Shown: piece by piece, positions 1 to 9,211 of the stretch
How the letters are laid out: the number at the start of each line of letters is the position of its first letter
Numbering within the stretch: the first letter of the stretch is position 1
The notes under the pieces: model-generated
Seen by the model: only the letters and a program-made list of their open reading frames with translations
Database searches by the model: none
What the model was told of the DNA's origin: nothing
Translations under genes and position numbers: made by a program
Assembly: GCA_017444645.1 (NCBI GenBank)
Contig: JAFSWG010000026.1
Span: 1-35,294 of the forward strand
Length of the DNA stretch: 35,294 nucleotides
Reading direction: 5' to 3'
Source: Acholeplasmatales bacterium
Lineage (GTDB): Bacteria; Bacillota_I; Bacilli_A; Acholeplasmatales; Anaeroplasmataceae

Positions 1-1
1 A

Positions 2-1153
<1,152 letters not shown>

Positions 1154-1163
1154 GGAGTAGTAT

Positions 1164-3722
1164 ATGGCACAAAATGAAAAAGACCTAGAGTTTGAAAAAG
1201 CTCTTGAAGAAAGAAAAGATGAAGCTGTTGAGCAATTAGATGTCAATAATAAGATGAAAACATCATTCCTTAATTATGCAATGAGTGTTATTATCGCACG
1301 TGCACTTCCAGATGCAAGGGATGGTTTAAAACCAGTTCAAAGACGTATTTTATATGGTATGAATGAATTAAAAGTATTTTCTAATGTTCAACATAAGAAA
1401 TCAGCAAGAATTGTCGGTGACGTAATGGGTAAGTACCATCCACATGGTGATTCATCTATTTATGAAGCAATGGTAAGAATGGCTCAAGATTTTAGTTATA
1501 GATATCCACTTGTTGATGGACATGGTAACTTCGGTAATATTGATGGTGATGGCGCTGCCGCAATGCGTTATACAGAAGCAAGATTATCAAAGATTGCGAT
1601 GGAAATGTTAAGAGATATTGATAAAGATACAGTTAATTTCGTAGAAAACTATGATGCTACAGAAATTGAACCTAATCTTTTACCTGCAAGAATACCTAAC
1701 TTACTTGTTAATGGTACTACAGGTATCGCTGTAGGTATGGCAACTAATATTCCACCTCATAATTTAGGTGAAGTAATCGATGGATGTGTAGCATTAATTA
1801 GAAATCCTGGTTTAACATCTGAAGATTTAATGGAATATATTAAAGGACCTGATTTCCCTACAGGTGGTTTAATCTTAGGAAAAGAAGGGTTAAGAAATGC
1901 ATATTGTACAGGTAATGGTACAATTATAATTAGAAGTAAAGCTCATATTGATGAAATGGAAAATGGTAAGCATGAAATTGTAGTTACTGAAATTCCATAT
2001 GGTATCAACAAGCAAAGAATATTAGAGCGTATTGCTCAAGTTGTTAAGGATAAATTAATTGATGGTATTACTGATTTAAGAGATGAATCATCAATGGCAG
2101 GCTTACGTATTGTTATTGAATTAAGAAGAGATGTAACACCAGAAGTTATTTTAAATAGCTTATATAAATATACACAATTACAATCAAGTTATGGTATGAA
2201 CATGGTATGCTTAGTTGATAATAGACCTATTGCTATCACATTACATGATGCGTTAGATGTTTATATTAAACACCAGATTGATGTTATTACAAGAAGAACT
2301 GAATTTGATTTAAAGAAAGATTTAGATAGAATTCATATTATTGAAGGCTTATTAATCGCACATGATAATATTGATGAAGTAATTCATTTAATTAGAAATA
2401 CAAAAGATGGAACTGAAAAAGAAAAATTAATGACTAGATTTAATCTAGATGATGTTCAAGCTCAAGCAATATTAGATATGCGTCTACAAAGATTATCAGG
2501 TATGAACTATGGTAAGCTTGTAGAAGAAAGAAATTATCTAAATGATGAGGTTGCTAGATTCAGAGAAATCTTAGGTGATATTAATAAGAAGAATGAAATA
2601 TTAATTCAAGAAATGTTAGAAATTAAAGATAAATTTAATGATGTAAGACATTCAGAAATTGCATTAGATGCTGAAATTAATATTTCTAATGAAGATTTGA
2701 TTACAAGAGAAAATGTAATTGTAACAGTAACTAATAAGGGTTATGTTAAGAGAATGAAACAATCAGAATATCAAGCACAGCACCGTGGTGGTACTGGTAT
2801 GAGCGGTATGAAGACTCATTCAGATGATGAAGTTTCAATGATTGTTCCTGCATTCAGTCATGATTATTTATTATTCTTCACAAATTTAGGTAGAGTATAT
2901 GCTCAAAAAACATATTTAATACCAGAAGGAACAAGAATTTCAAAAGGAACACCTTTAGTAAATGTATTTGAATTTAAGGAAGGTGAAAAATTAGCTACTC
3001 TAGCAACAGTAAAGAGCTTAGATGATGAATCATTAAATTTATTCTTTGTTACTAGAAATGGTACTGTAAAGAGAACTAAATTATCTGATTTCAAAAATAT
3101 TAGAACATCAGGTATTATAGCCATTAATTTAGATGAAAATGATGAATTATTTAAGGTATTTGTAACAGATGGTAATAAGAGCATTATCCTAGGTGCATCT
3201 AATGGTAAAGCAATTAAATTTGCTGAAGGTGATGTAAGATGTATCGGTAGAAGTGGTGCAGGTGTTAGAGGCATGTTATTATCTGATGATACAAGAATAA
3301 TTGGTGCATCTGCAGTAAATTCAGATGAAACACAAATATTAGCTGTAACATCTCATGGTTATGGAAAGAGAAGCTTAGCATCTGAATATCGTTTACAACA
3401 ACGTGGTGGATCTGGTGTTAAAACTGTAAATGTTACAGAAAAGAATGGTAATTTAGTAATGCTTGCATCAGTTACTGATGATAATGATTTAATCATTACT
3501 ACAAATAAGGGCACAGTAATTCGTATGCATGCATCTGATATTTCAATTTCAGGTAGAAATACTCAAGGTGTTATTCTTGTTAAGATTAGAGATAATGAAT
3601 ATATCGCTAATATTGCAGTAGTTGATAGAGAAGACGAATCTGAAGAAGAAGTAACTGAAGTAGTACAAGAATCTCAAGGAGAAGTTATAGAAAATAAAGA
3701 AGAAACTAAAGTGGAGGAATAA
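1164..3722 (+). CDS. gyrA: DNA gyrase subunit A
   Basis: This is the 852-aa breakage-reunion subunit of gyrase. The N-terminal winged-helix/tower region contains [17 protein letters not shown] and the catalytic tyrosine Tyr136 in AMRYTEARL. The quinolone region reads [10 protein letters not shown], with Ser97 and Glu101 at the positions matching E. coli Ser83 and Asp87, so it has the susceptible form. The C-terminal beta-pinwheel carries a GyrA-box-like QHRGGTG and a second QQRGGSG. That supports GyrA over ParC, which usually lacks a good box. The protein ends in about 30 mostly acidic residues, as in many gyrase A proteins. The start ATG has AAGGAG seven bases upstream, lying across the gyrB stop. 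The last codons (GGAGGA, 3713-3718) form the ribosome-binding site of the next gene. Confidence 0.97.
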   Translation: MAQNEKDLEFEKALEERKDEAVEQLDVNNKMKTSFLNYAMSVIIARALPDARDGLKPVQRRILYGMNELKVFSNVQHKKSARIVGDVMGKYHPHGDSSIYEAMVRMAQDFSYRYPLVDGHGNFGNIDGDGAAAMRYTEARLSKIAMEMLRDIDKDTVNFVENYDATEIEPNLLPARIPNLLVNGTTGIAVGMATNIPPHNLGEVIDGCVALIRNPGLTSEDLMEYIKGPDFPTGGLILGKEGLRNAYCTGNGTIIIRSKAHIDEMENGKHEIVVTEIPYGINKQRILERIAQVVKDKLIDGITDLRDESSMAGLRIVIELRRDVTPEVILNSLYKYTQLQSSYGMNMVCLVDNRPIAITLHDALDVYIKHQIDVITRRTEFDLKKDLDRIHIIEGLLIAHDNIDEVIHLIRNTKDGTEKEKLMTRFNLDDVQAQAILDMRLQRLSGMNYGKLVEERNYLNDEVARFREILGDINKKNEILIQEMLEIKDKFNDVRHSEIALDAEINISNEDLITRENVIVTVTNKGYVKRMKQSEYQAQHRGGTGMSGMKTHSDDEVSMIVPAFSHDYLLFFTNLGRVYAQKTYLIPEGTRISKGTPLVNVFEFKEGEKLATLATVKSLDDESLNLFFVTRNGTVKRTKLSDFKNIRTSGIIAINLDENDELFKVFVTDGNKSIILGASNGKAIKFAEGDVRCIGRSGAGVRGMLLSDDTRIIGASAVNSDETQILAVTSHGYGKRSLASEYRLQQRGGSGVKTVNVTEKNGNLVMLASVTDDNDLIITTNKGTVIRMHASDISISGRNTQGVILVKIRDNEYIANIAVVDREDESEEEVTEVVQESQGEVIENKEETKVEE

Positions 3723-3725
3723 TAT

Positions 3726-3926
3726 ATGAAAAAAGCATATAATTATCTCACAATTGGATTGCTTTCATTATTTACTATAATTTTAGCATCTTGTGGCAAA
3801 GGAAATGATGATTTAAGAAAAATGGATACATTCGATGTTGTAATGAGTATATTCTTTGTAATACTAATTGCTTTCGTTGTAGGTGTATTTATTTACATAA
3901 TCATCAAGCATTATAGAAATAGATAA
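3726..3926 (+). CDS. small lipoprotein with C-terminal membrane helix, function unknown
   Basis: This is a 66-aa protein. It starts with MKKAYNYLTIGLLSLF, a type II signal peptide ending in the lipobox LASC, with the lipidated Cys near residue 23. A short polar stretch (GKGNDDLRKMD) is followed by a second hydrophobic helix (about residues 39-60) and a basic end HYRNR. The mature form would thus be held by a lipid anchor at the N terminus and a membrane helix at the C terminus, leaving only a short loop outside. The start follows the gyrA stop by three bases and its Shine-Dalgarno lies inside gyrA. A terminator follows directly, so it is the last gene of the gyrBA transcript. I do not recognise the family. 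Signal peptide, spacing and terminator together make it a believable gene rather than a chance frame. Confidence 0.8.
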   Translation: MKKAYNYLTIGLLSLFTIILASCGKGNDDLRKMDTFDVVMSIFFVILIAFVVGVFIYIIIKHYRNR

Positions 3927-3930
3927 AAGA

Positions 3931-3957
3931 AAGTCAGCGTTTTGCTGGCTTTTTAAA
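3931..3957 (+). terminator. Rho-independent terminator of the gyrBA-lipoprotein operon
   Basis: An 8-bp stem (3931-3938 AAGTCAGC with 3943-3950 GCTGGCTT, one G-T pair), a 4-base loop and a T-run follow the lipoprotein stop by four bases. Confidence 0.88.
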
Positions 3958-3964
3958 ATATATA

Positions 3965-4005
3965 TTGAAATAAAAATATCAACAATTTATACTATTTATA
4001 GTATA
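3965..4005 (+). promoter_or_regulatory. promoter of the helicase gene with an inverted repeat over the -10 box
   Basis: TTGAAA (3965-3970), a 17-base spacer and TATACT (3988-3993) make a good SigA-type promoter. The -10 box forms the left arm of a perfect inverted repeat, TATACTA (3988-3994), 4 bases, TAGTATA (3999-4005). It covers the -10 and the expected transcription start, a placement typical of a repressor operator. The repeat does not match the Bacillus LexA/DinR box (GAAC-N4-GTTC). Confidence 0.65.
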
Positions 4006-4030
4006 TTTTAAAAGAAGGGATGTGATTCAA

Positions 4031-6343
4031 TTGGAGAAAATTGGTGTTAGAGATTTAGCTTATTTTATTCACCAAAGTGGAGATTTAACGACTGAATTTT
4101 TTACTAACCATGACATGCTTGCTGGATCACGTGCCCACGATTATTTACAATCAAATTATTCAGAAAAAGATAAAGCTGAATATTATATAAAAAGAGAAAT
4201 AGAATATTTAGGTAAAAAATATATATTAGATGGATATATAGATGGAGTATTAAATGAAGATGAAACAATAATTATTGAAGAAATTAAATCTACAACAAAA
4301 GATTTAGATGAAATAACTATTGAATATCATCAGGAACATCTAGCTCAAGCAAAAATATATGCATATCTATATGCATTAGAAAATAATATGGAGCTAATAA
4401 ATATTAGATTAACATATATAAGCATAGTAGATTATGATGTTAAATCATTTGATATGATAGCTAAAATTTATGATTTAGAGGATTTTACTTTAAATACATT
4501 AGAACAATATATTTCATGGCTAAATATGCTTGAAAACAGCAAAAATTTAAGAGAAGAAACAATAGAAACAATTAAATTTCCATTTGAATCAGAACGTCCT
4601 GGTCAAAGGACACTAATGAAGGCAACATATCAAGCATTAACTAATAAAGAAATATTATATTGTATAGCACCAACAGGTATAGGTAAAACTATGGCTACAA
4701 TGTTTAGTGCCTTAAAAACATTAAAAGAAAATGATAAATTATTTTATTTAACTGCCAAGGGAAGTGGTAAAAATGCACCACTTGACGCTATTAGAATATT
4801 GTCTAAAAAGGGATTAAAAATTAAAGCTATAGATATTACTGCAAAAAAGAAAATATGTAATGCTAAAATGGGACATTGTAATCCTGATGAATGTCCATTT
4901 ACTAAAGATTATTTTTCTAAATTAAATCAAGCAACTAAAGAAATATTTGATAATTATGATATTTTTAGCGAGGATGTAATATTAGATATCACAAATAAAT
5001 ATAAGATGTGTGCATTTGAATTTAGTTTATATTTATCGTATTTTTGTGATATAGTTATTGCTGATTATAATTACGCTTTTGATCCATCAGCTCATCTTAT
5101 TAGATATTTTGAAGATGATTCATATAAACCTAAAGTATTAGTAGATGAAGCTCATAATCTAGTAGATAGAAGTAAAGATATGTATTCAGCAATGATTAAT
5201 GAAGTAGATATTAGAGTTTTAAGAGCTAAATTAAATGGATATAAGCCATCTATTAGAAATGATTGTAATAAAGCATTAGAAATATTAGATTCATATAGAG
5301 AATATTTAACAACTAATACTACATTATTTGAAACATCTATGAATAATGATTTAAATGTAATTTTAAGAAATTTATTTCAAAAATGTGATCAAATTTTTGA
5401 AGAGAATAAGAAGATAAAAGATAAAGATATTGCATTAGAATCATATTTTAAAATAATGGATTTTCTTAATATTTCTGAGGTTTATTCAGAAACACATAGG
5501 ATGATAATTAAACTAATAGATGACCAAATATCTATTAATTATTTTTGTTTAGATGCTTCTAAATTTATATTAGAAACTATTAATAATTCCATACATGGAA
5601 TAGTATTTTTTTCAGCAACGTTATATCCTATTGAATATCATGCTAATTTAATAACTGCAGGCGAAGGAAAATATTTAGAATTAGAATCACCATTTGATCC
5701 TAATAATTTAGATATAATTATTAATAGTAAAATATCAACAAAATACAAAAATAGAATTGATTCTATAGATTCAATTATTGAAGCAATTGAAATAGTAACA
5801 AAATCTAAAAGTGGCAATTATATTGTATTTTTCCCATCATATGCATATATGAATATGGTTATAGAACAAATAACAGAACCAGAATATGAAATGATTATTC
5901 AAAAGAATAATTTATCAGAAATAGAAAAAAATGATATCATTAATAAATTTAAAACAACTACTAATACAAAGGTTGGATTCTTTGTTATGGGTGGAGTTTT
6001 TAGTGAAGGTATTGACTATATTGGAGACGCATTAAGTGGTGTAATTATAGTCGGAGTAGGACTTCCTTTAATATGTGATGAGAATAATTTATTAAAGGAA
6101 TATTATGAAAACATATATCAAAATGGATTTAATTATGCATATACATATCCTGGCTTTACTAAGGTAATTCAGGCAGTTGGTAGAGTAATTAGAGATTATA
6201 ATGATAAAGGTATTGCTTTATTAATGGATGAAAGATTTATGTATAATGAATATCAATCATTAATGCCAAGGCATTGGAAAAATAGAAAAGTAATTACAAA
6301 TATGTATATGCTAAAAAAAGAATTAAAAGAATTTAATAAATAA
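4031..6343 (+). CDS. XPD/DinG-family helicase with N-terminal PD-(D/E)XK nuclease-like domain
   Basis: This is a superfamily 2 ATP-dependent DNA helicase of about 770 aa, probably for repair or recombination. The first 170 residues look like a RecB/Cas4-type nuclease fold: ILDGYIDGV followed by IIIEEIKST gives the D...ExK pattern, and a later QAKIYAYLY matches the QxxxY motif. Walker A is APTGIGKT (about 213-220) and the DEAH box is DEAH (372-375). Four cysteines (about 276, 283, 288 and 327) lie between them where XPD proteins hold a 4Fe-4S cluster. Motifs FFSATLYP, GGVFSEGIDY and QAVGRVIRD complete the helicase. I chose the TTG at 4031 because AAGGGATGTGAT (4015-4026) is a suitable ribosome-binding site for it. 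The in-frame GTG at 4022 would sit one base after GGGA. The gene is monocistronic between its own promoter and a terminator. The biological role is not known from sequence. Confidence 0.88.
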   Translation: MEKIGVRDLAYFIHQSGDLTTEFFTNHDMLAGSRAHDYLQSNYSEKDKAEYYIKREIEYLGKKYILDGYIDGVLNEDETIIIEEIKSTTKDLDEITIEYHQEHLAQAKIYAYLYALENNMELINIRLTYISIVDYDVKSFDMIAKIYDLEDFTLNTLEQYISWLNMLENSKNLREETIETIKFPFESERPGQRTLMKATYQALTNKEILYCIAPTGIGKTMATMFSALKTLKENDKLFYLTAKGSGKNAPLDAIRILSKKGLKIKAIDITAKKKICNAKMGHCNPDECPFTKDYFSKLNQATKEIFDNYDIFSEDVILDITNKYKMCAFEFSLYLSYFCDIVIADYNYAFDPSAHLIRYFEDDSYKPKVLVDEAHNLVDRSKDMYSAMINEVDIRVLRAKLNGYKPSIRNDCNKALEILDSYREYLTTNTTLFETSMNNDLNVILRNLFQKCDQIFEENKKIKDKDIALESYFKIMDFLNISEVYSETHRMIIKLIDDQISINYFCLDASKFILETINNSIHGIVFFSATLYPIEYHANLITAGEGKYLELESPFDPNNLDIIINSKISTKYKNRIDSIDSIIEAIEIVTKSKSGNYIVFFPSYAYMNMVIEQITEPEYEMIIQKNNLSEIEKNDIINKFKTTTNTKVGFFVMGGVFSEGIDYIGDALSGVIIVGVGLPLICDENNLLKEYYENIYQNGFNYAYTYPGFTKVIQAVGRVIRDYNDKGIALLMDERFMYNEYQSLMPRHWKNRKVITNMYMLKKELKEFNK

Positions 6344-6345
6344 AA

Positions 6346-6373
6346 TTGAAATTTTAAAAATATGTAATATAAT
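6346..6373 (+). promoter_or_regulatory. promoter upstream of the nadE leader
   Basis: TTGAAA (6346-6351), a 16-base spacer and TATAAT (6368-6373) begin two bases after the helicase stop. A transcript would start near 6380 and meet the hairpin at 6412 before reaching nadE, so this drives either a leader with an attenuator or a short RNA. Confidence 0.6.
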
Positions 6374-6411
6374 TTCTATGTAAGCAATTTGCTTTAAATA
6401 CAATTAATTAT

Positions 6412-6450
6412 GGTTAGCTTCAAAGAAGAATGCTAACCTTTATTCATTTT
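6412..6450 (+). terminator. hairpin terminator or attenuator between helicase and nadE
   Basis: A perfect 7-bp stem, GGTTAGC (6412-6418) with GCTAACC (6432-6438), can be extended inward by TTC/GAA and is followed by a T-rich tract. It would end the helicase transcript. Because a promoter lies before it, it may also attenuate nadE. Confidence 0.7.
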
Positions 6451-6506
6451 ATATTAATAAAATAATATTAATGAGTTATAATATAATAAAAATGGAGGAT
6501 TTAAAA

Positions 6507-7235
6507 ATGGAAAGCGAAAAGGTAGTTAATTGGATAAAGAAATATTTTGAAGAAAATGGTAAGGGCTGTAAAGCAGTTATTGGTATATCTGGTGGAGCTG
6601 ATTCATCAGTATGTGCTGCCCTTTTAGTAAAAGCTTTAGGTAAAGAAAATGTTATTGGTGTTTTAATGCCAAAAGGAATACAACATGATATTGATGTATC
6701 TAATGCTGTAGTTAATCTACTTGGAATCAAACATTATGTTGTTAATATAGAAGAACCAGTAAATCAATTAAGAGAATTAATAGGAAAGCAAATGGATTTA
6801 GATCCAAATGATTACGATGTATATAAAACTAATACTCCAGCTAGAATTAGAATGACTACGTTATATGGTATTTCCGCAATTGTTGGTGGTAGAGTTTGTA
6901 ATACTTGTAATTTATCAGAAGACTGGGTTGGATATTCAACTAAGTTCGGTTATGCGGCTGGAGATTTCTCACCTATTTCTGATTTCACAAAAACAGAGGT
7001 AAGAGCGTTAGGTAGAGAATTAGGATTACCTTCATTTATTGTAGATAAAACACCAGAAGATGGTATGAGTGGAAAATCAGATGAAGAGAAGCTTGGATTT
7101 ACATATGAAGTACTAGATACTTATATTAGAACAGGTGTATGTAATGATCCAAAAATCAAAGAAAGAATAGATTATTTAAATAGAATTAATTTACATAAAT
7201 TACAATTAATGCCAAAATACGTTAGGGAAAAATAA
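6507..7235 (+). CDS. nadE: NH3-dependent NAD+ synthetase
   Basis: NadE amidates nicotinic acid adenine dinucleotide to NAD+ using ATP and ammonia, the last step of NAD synthesis. The 242-aa protein is the short form without a glutaminase domain. The PP-loop motif SGGADS (residues 28-33) binds ATP. SEDWVGYSTKFGYAAGDFSP and PEDGMSGKSDEEKLG are hallmark NadE segments. The start is the ATG at 6507, with GGAGGA at 6494-6499 and seven bases of spacing. An in-frame ATG at 6471 lies upstream of that site and over a TATAAT sequence, so it is rejected. The stop is one base before the next gene, which encodes the enzyme for the preceding pathway step, so this is a two-gene NAD operon. Confidence 0.96.
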   Translation: MESEKVVNWIKKYFEENGKGCKAVIGISGGADSSVCAALLVKALGKENVIGVLMPKGIQHDIDVSNAVVNLLGIKHYVVNIEEPVNQLRELIGKQMDLDPNDYDVYKTNTPARIRMTTLYGISAIVGGRVCNTCNLSEDWVGYSTKFGYAAGDFSPISDFTKTEVRALGRELGLPSFIVDKTPEDGMSGKSDEEKLGFTYEVLDTYIRTGVCNDPKIKERIDYLNRINLHKLQLMPKYVREK

Positions 7236-7236
7236 G

Positions 7237-7803
7237 ATGAAGCAATTTAAAAAGGGATTAATTCTTGGAAGATTTCAAATGCTTCATAAAGGACATGAAT
7301 ATATTATTGATAAAGCACTTGATTTATGCGAAGAAGTATTAGTGTTTATTGGATCTTCAGATAAATCAAATACAATAGAAAATCCATTTGATTATGAAAC
7401 AAGAAAATCTATGATTGAACTTGTTTATGGAGATAAAATAAAGGTTGCGCCACTACCTGATTTGGGGGTTGGAAATGTACCACTTTGGGGCGAATATGTC
7501 CTAGAAAATGCAATAAAAACGAATGGTTTTCCTGATTGTATAGTTCATGGAATAGAAGCAAAATGTGATACTTGGTTTAGTGATGAAATAAGACAAAAAA
7601 TCACCTTTATCAAAGTAGATAGAGGTGATATTAAAATTAATGCTTCAACATTAAGACAATATATGTATGATAATGAATATGATAAATGGAAAGAATTTGT
7701 TAATCCATTATTACATAAATATTATAGTATGTTAAGAATTAAATTAATTACTGCGTATGTTACTCCAACAAAACCCAAAATCACTTTATTAGATGAAGAG
7801 TAA
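7237..7803 (+). CDS. nicotinamide/nicotinate mononucleotide adenylyltransferase, NadM/NadR-like
   Basis: A 188-aa nucleotidyltransferase of the HxGH superfamily. GRFQ (11-14) and HKGH (17-20) form the ATP-binding site. SDKSNTIENPFDYETR resembles the substrate region of NMN adenylyltransferases, and INASTLRQYM stands where the ISxTxxR motif lies. The GRFQ wording is closer to archaeal-type NadM and the NadR adenylyltransferase domain than to ordinary bacterial NadD. Being fused in transcription to nadE, it most likely makes nicotinate (or nicotinamide) adenine dinucleotide, the NadE substrate. No kinase (NadR) or Nudix domain is attached. The exact mononucleotide preference cannot be read from the sequence. 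Confidence 0.82.
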   Translation: MKQFKKGLILGRFQMLHKGHEYIIDKALDLCEEVLVFIGSSDKSNTIENPFDYETRKSMIELVYGDKIKVAPLPDLGVGNVPLWGEYVLENAIKTNGFPDCIVHGIEAKCDTWFSDEIRQKITFIKVDRGDIKINASTLRQYMYDNEYDKWKEFVNPLLHKYYSMLRIKLITAYVTPTKPKITLLDEE

Positions 7804-7805
7804 TT

Positions 7806-7835
7806 AAAAAATAGGTTCGCTTGAACCTATTTTTT
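7806..7835. terminator. bidirectional terminator between convergent genes
   Basis: A perfect 13-bp stem (7806-7818 with 7823-7835) has a 4-base loop, an A-run on the left and a T-run on the right, so it can stop transcripts from both sides. The stop codon of the minus-strand gene (7827-7829) lies inside its right arm. Confidence 0.9.
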
Positions 7836-8681
7836 AATGTATTTAGTTAATATATTAGTTAATTCTTCATCTAATGTAAATTCTTCGTAGGTATTATTTT
7901 TAATTGAATCATCTTTTTTATAATAATGTAAAATATCATTATCATCATATGCCAATTTAATTGAATCTAATCTAAAAATGTTATCATCTGTATTTAAATT
8001 AATATAATTGAAATAACCATGAAAATCCTTATATTGATTAAAAGAAATATGTTCTTTATAATTATTCAATATTAATTGTTCAGAATCAGTTAATTTAATA
8101 TCTTCATAATACCAGTTATTATTATTTTCATAGTAATTTAAAATAGAATCTAAATTATCTTTATTACAATATATAGGATATTCATAAACTGGAGATGTAT
8201 TTAAGGCAATAAATTCATATCCAGTATTATTTTTAATTGTTATATGGTTATTCCATTTATATTTTTCAAAAGTACCACTTGGCATATATGAATAAACTAT
8301 CTCATCTGTATCATAATAAGCCCAATATTTTGTTGAATTAAGTTTAATCGGAACATATATTCCATTAGATGTTTTTATTTCATTTTCGCTATAAGTTTCA
8401 ATTATATTATCTGTTTTTTGAAATTCATTTGGTACTCTAGTTGAATTAATACCTAATACAATAAGAAGTATTAATAAAGGAATTAAGCATATACTAGAAA
8501 ATATAATTTGTATTCTAGCTATAATAGCCCAAATACGCCCATATCTTTTACCTTCTTTTTTCTTTTTAGTAAATATTAAATTTAAGATAATTCCTACAAT
8601 TAATCCTATAACGGCAAGAATAGAACCTACTATAAATACAAGAAATAAGATGGATAAAAGAAAAACACCAATAAAACCCAT
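7827..8681 (-). CDS. membrane protein with large extracytoplasmic domain, function unknown
   Basis: A 284-aa protein. Residues 4-37 are almost entirely hydrophobic (one long or two short helices). A basic loop KKKKEGKRYGR follows, then another helix at about 52-78. The remaining 205 residues are polar and rich in Asn, Tyr and Asp, with no cysteine pair or catalytic motif that I can recognise. By the positive-inside rule the basic loop is cytoplasmic, which puts the C-terminal domain outside. The start is supported by AAGGAT eight bases upstream. It begins two bases after the HIT gene stop, so the two form an operon. I cannot assign a family. It may sense or bind something at the cell surface, but that is only inference. 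Confidence 0.75.
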   Translation of the reverse strand: MGFIGVFLLSILFLVFIVGSILAVIGLIVGIILNLIFTKKKKEGKRYGRIWAIIARIQIIFSSICLIPLLILLIVLGINSTRVPNEFQKTDNIIETYSENEIKTSNGIYVPIKLNSTKYWAYYDTDEIVYSYMPSGTFEKYKWNNHITIKNNTGYEFIALNTSPVYEYPIYCNKDNLDSILNYYENNNNWYYEDIKLTDSEQLILNNYKEHISFNQYKDFHGYFNYINLNTDDNIFRLDSIKLAYDDNDILHYYKKDDSIKNNTYEEFTLDEELTNILTKYIKK

Positions 8682-8683
8682 TA

Positions 8684-9079
8684 TTATCCTTTAATATCCT
8701 TAACAATTGAATCTAAATCAAATTTATTTGAATTATCAGCATGTTGCATTACTAGATCCTCTTTGTTATATCTAGGTACAACATGAACATGGAAATGCAT
8801 TACTGATTGACCTGCAGTTTCTCCACAGTTATTAATAATATTAAAGCCTAATGGTTTATAAGCATTATTAATCATTTTAGTAACTTTTCTAGCTGCGTTA
8901 AATACAGCATTAGAATATTCTTCATCTATATCTAAGAAGTTATCAAAATGCTTTTTAGGTAATACTAAAGTATGACCTTTAGTTATTTGAGATATATCTA
9001 AAATAGCTAATACCTTATCATCCTCATAAACTTTTTTAGAAGGAATATTTCCCTTAATTATTTCGCAAAAAATGCACAT
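8684..9079 (-). CDS. HIT family nucleotide-binding hydrolase
   Basis: A 131-aa histidine triad protein of the Hint/HinT type, which hydrolyses nucleoside phosphoramidates or related AMP conjugates. The triad HFHVHVVPR carries the nucleophilic histidine. Upstream features typical of the branch are CIFCEIIKG at the N terminus (a CxxC half-site, often zinc-binding together with later histidines) and GHTLVLPKKH. The ATG at 9079 is preferred because AGGACGGTG precedes it at a suitable distance. An upstream in-frame GTG at 9097 overlaps that site. It is the first gene of a two-gene minus-strand operon whose promoter lies divergent to the HipA-like kinase. Confidence 0.93.
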   Translation of the reverse strand: MCIFCEIIKGNIPSKKVYEDDKVLAILDISQITKGHTLVLPKKHFDNFLDIDEEYSNAVFNAARKVTKMINNAYKPLGFNIINNCGETAGQSVMHFHVHVVPRYNKEDLVMQHADNSNKFDLDSIVKDIKG

Positions 9080-9149
9080 TTTTAACACCGTCCTCACATA
9101 TTTAATTTAATAATAAATATTAATAAAAGTAAAGAAAAATATTAAGAAA

Positions 9150-9193
9150 ATAATAGGCATTTAATTGACATTTGTCAACTAAAATGCTATATT
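9150..9193. promoter_or_regulatory. divergent promoters with -35 boxes forming one palindrome
   Basis: On the plus strand TTGACA (9165-9170), 17 bases and TATATT (9188-9193) face the kinase gene. On the minus strand TTGACA (9178-9173), 17 bases and TATTAT (9155-9150) face the HIT gene. The two -35 boxes are the arms of TTGACA-TT-TGTCAA (9165-9178). Both strands have TG-containing bases before the -10. RNA polymerase could not occupy both at once. Confidence 0.75.
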
Positions 9194-9211
9194 TTTCTTG
9201 GGGTGATATTC

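Noticed and set aside
1429..1466. Possible quinolone-resistance change in gyrA
   Set aside because: Ser97 and Glu101 are the residues of susceptible Gram-positive GyrA proteins.
2903..3274. Open frame antisense to gyrA
   Set aside because: It is a shadow of the gyrA codons. It has no ribosome-binding site and its composition mirrors the gene on the other strand. The same holds for the other short frames opposite or inside glmS-cls genes.
4022..4030. GTG start at 4022 for the helicase
   Set aside because: It would sit one base after GGGA, too close for the ribosome. TTG at 4031 has normal spacing and fits the family's N terminus, although this is not proven.
6471..6506. Longer nadE start at 6471
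   Set aside because: The ribosome-binding site GGAGGA at 6494-6499 and a TATAAT-like sequence lie downstream of it; the start at 6507 fits the family length.
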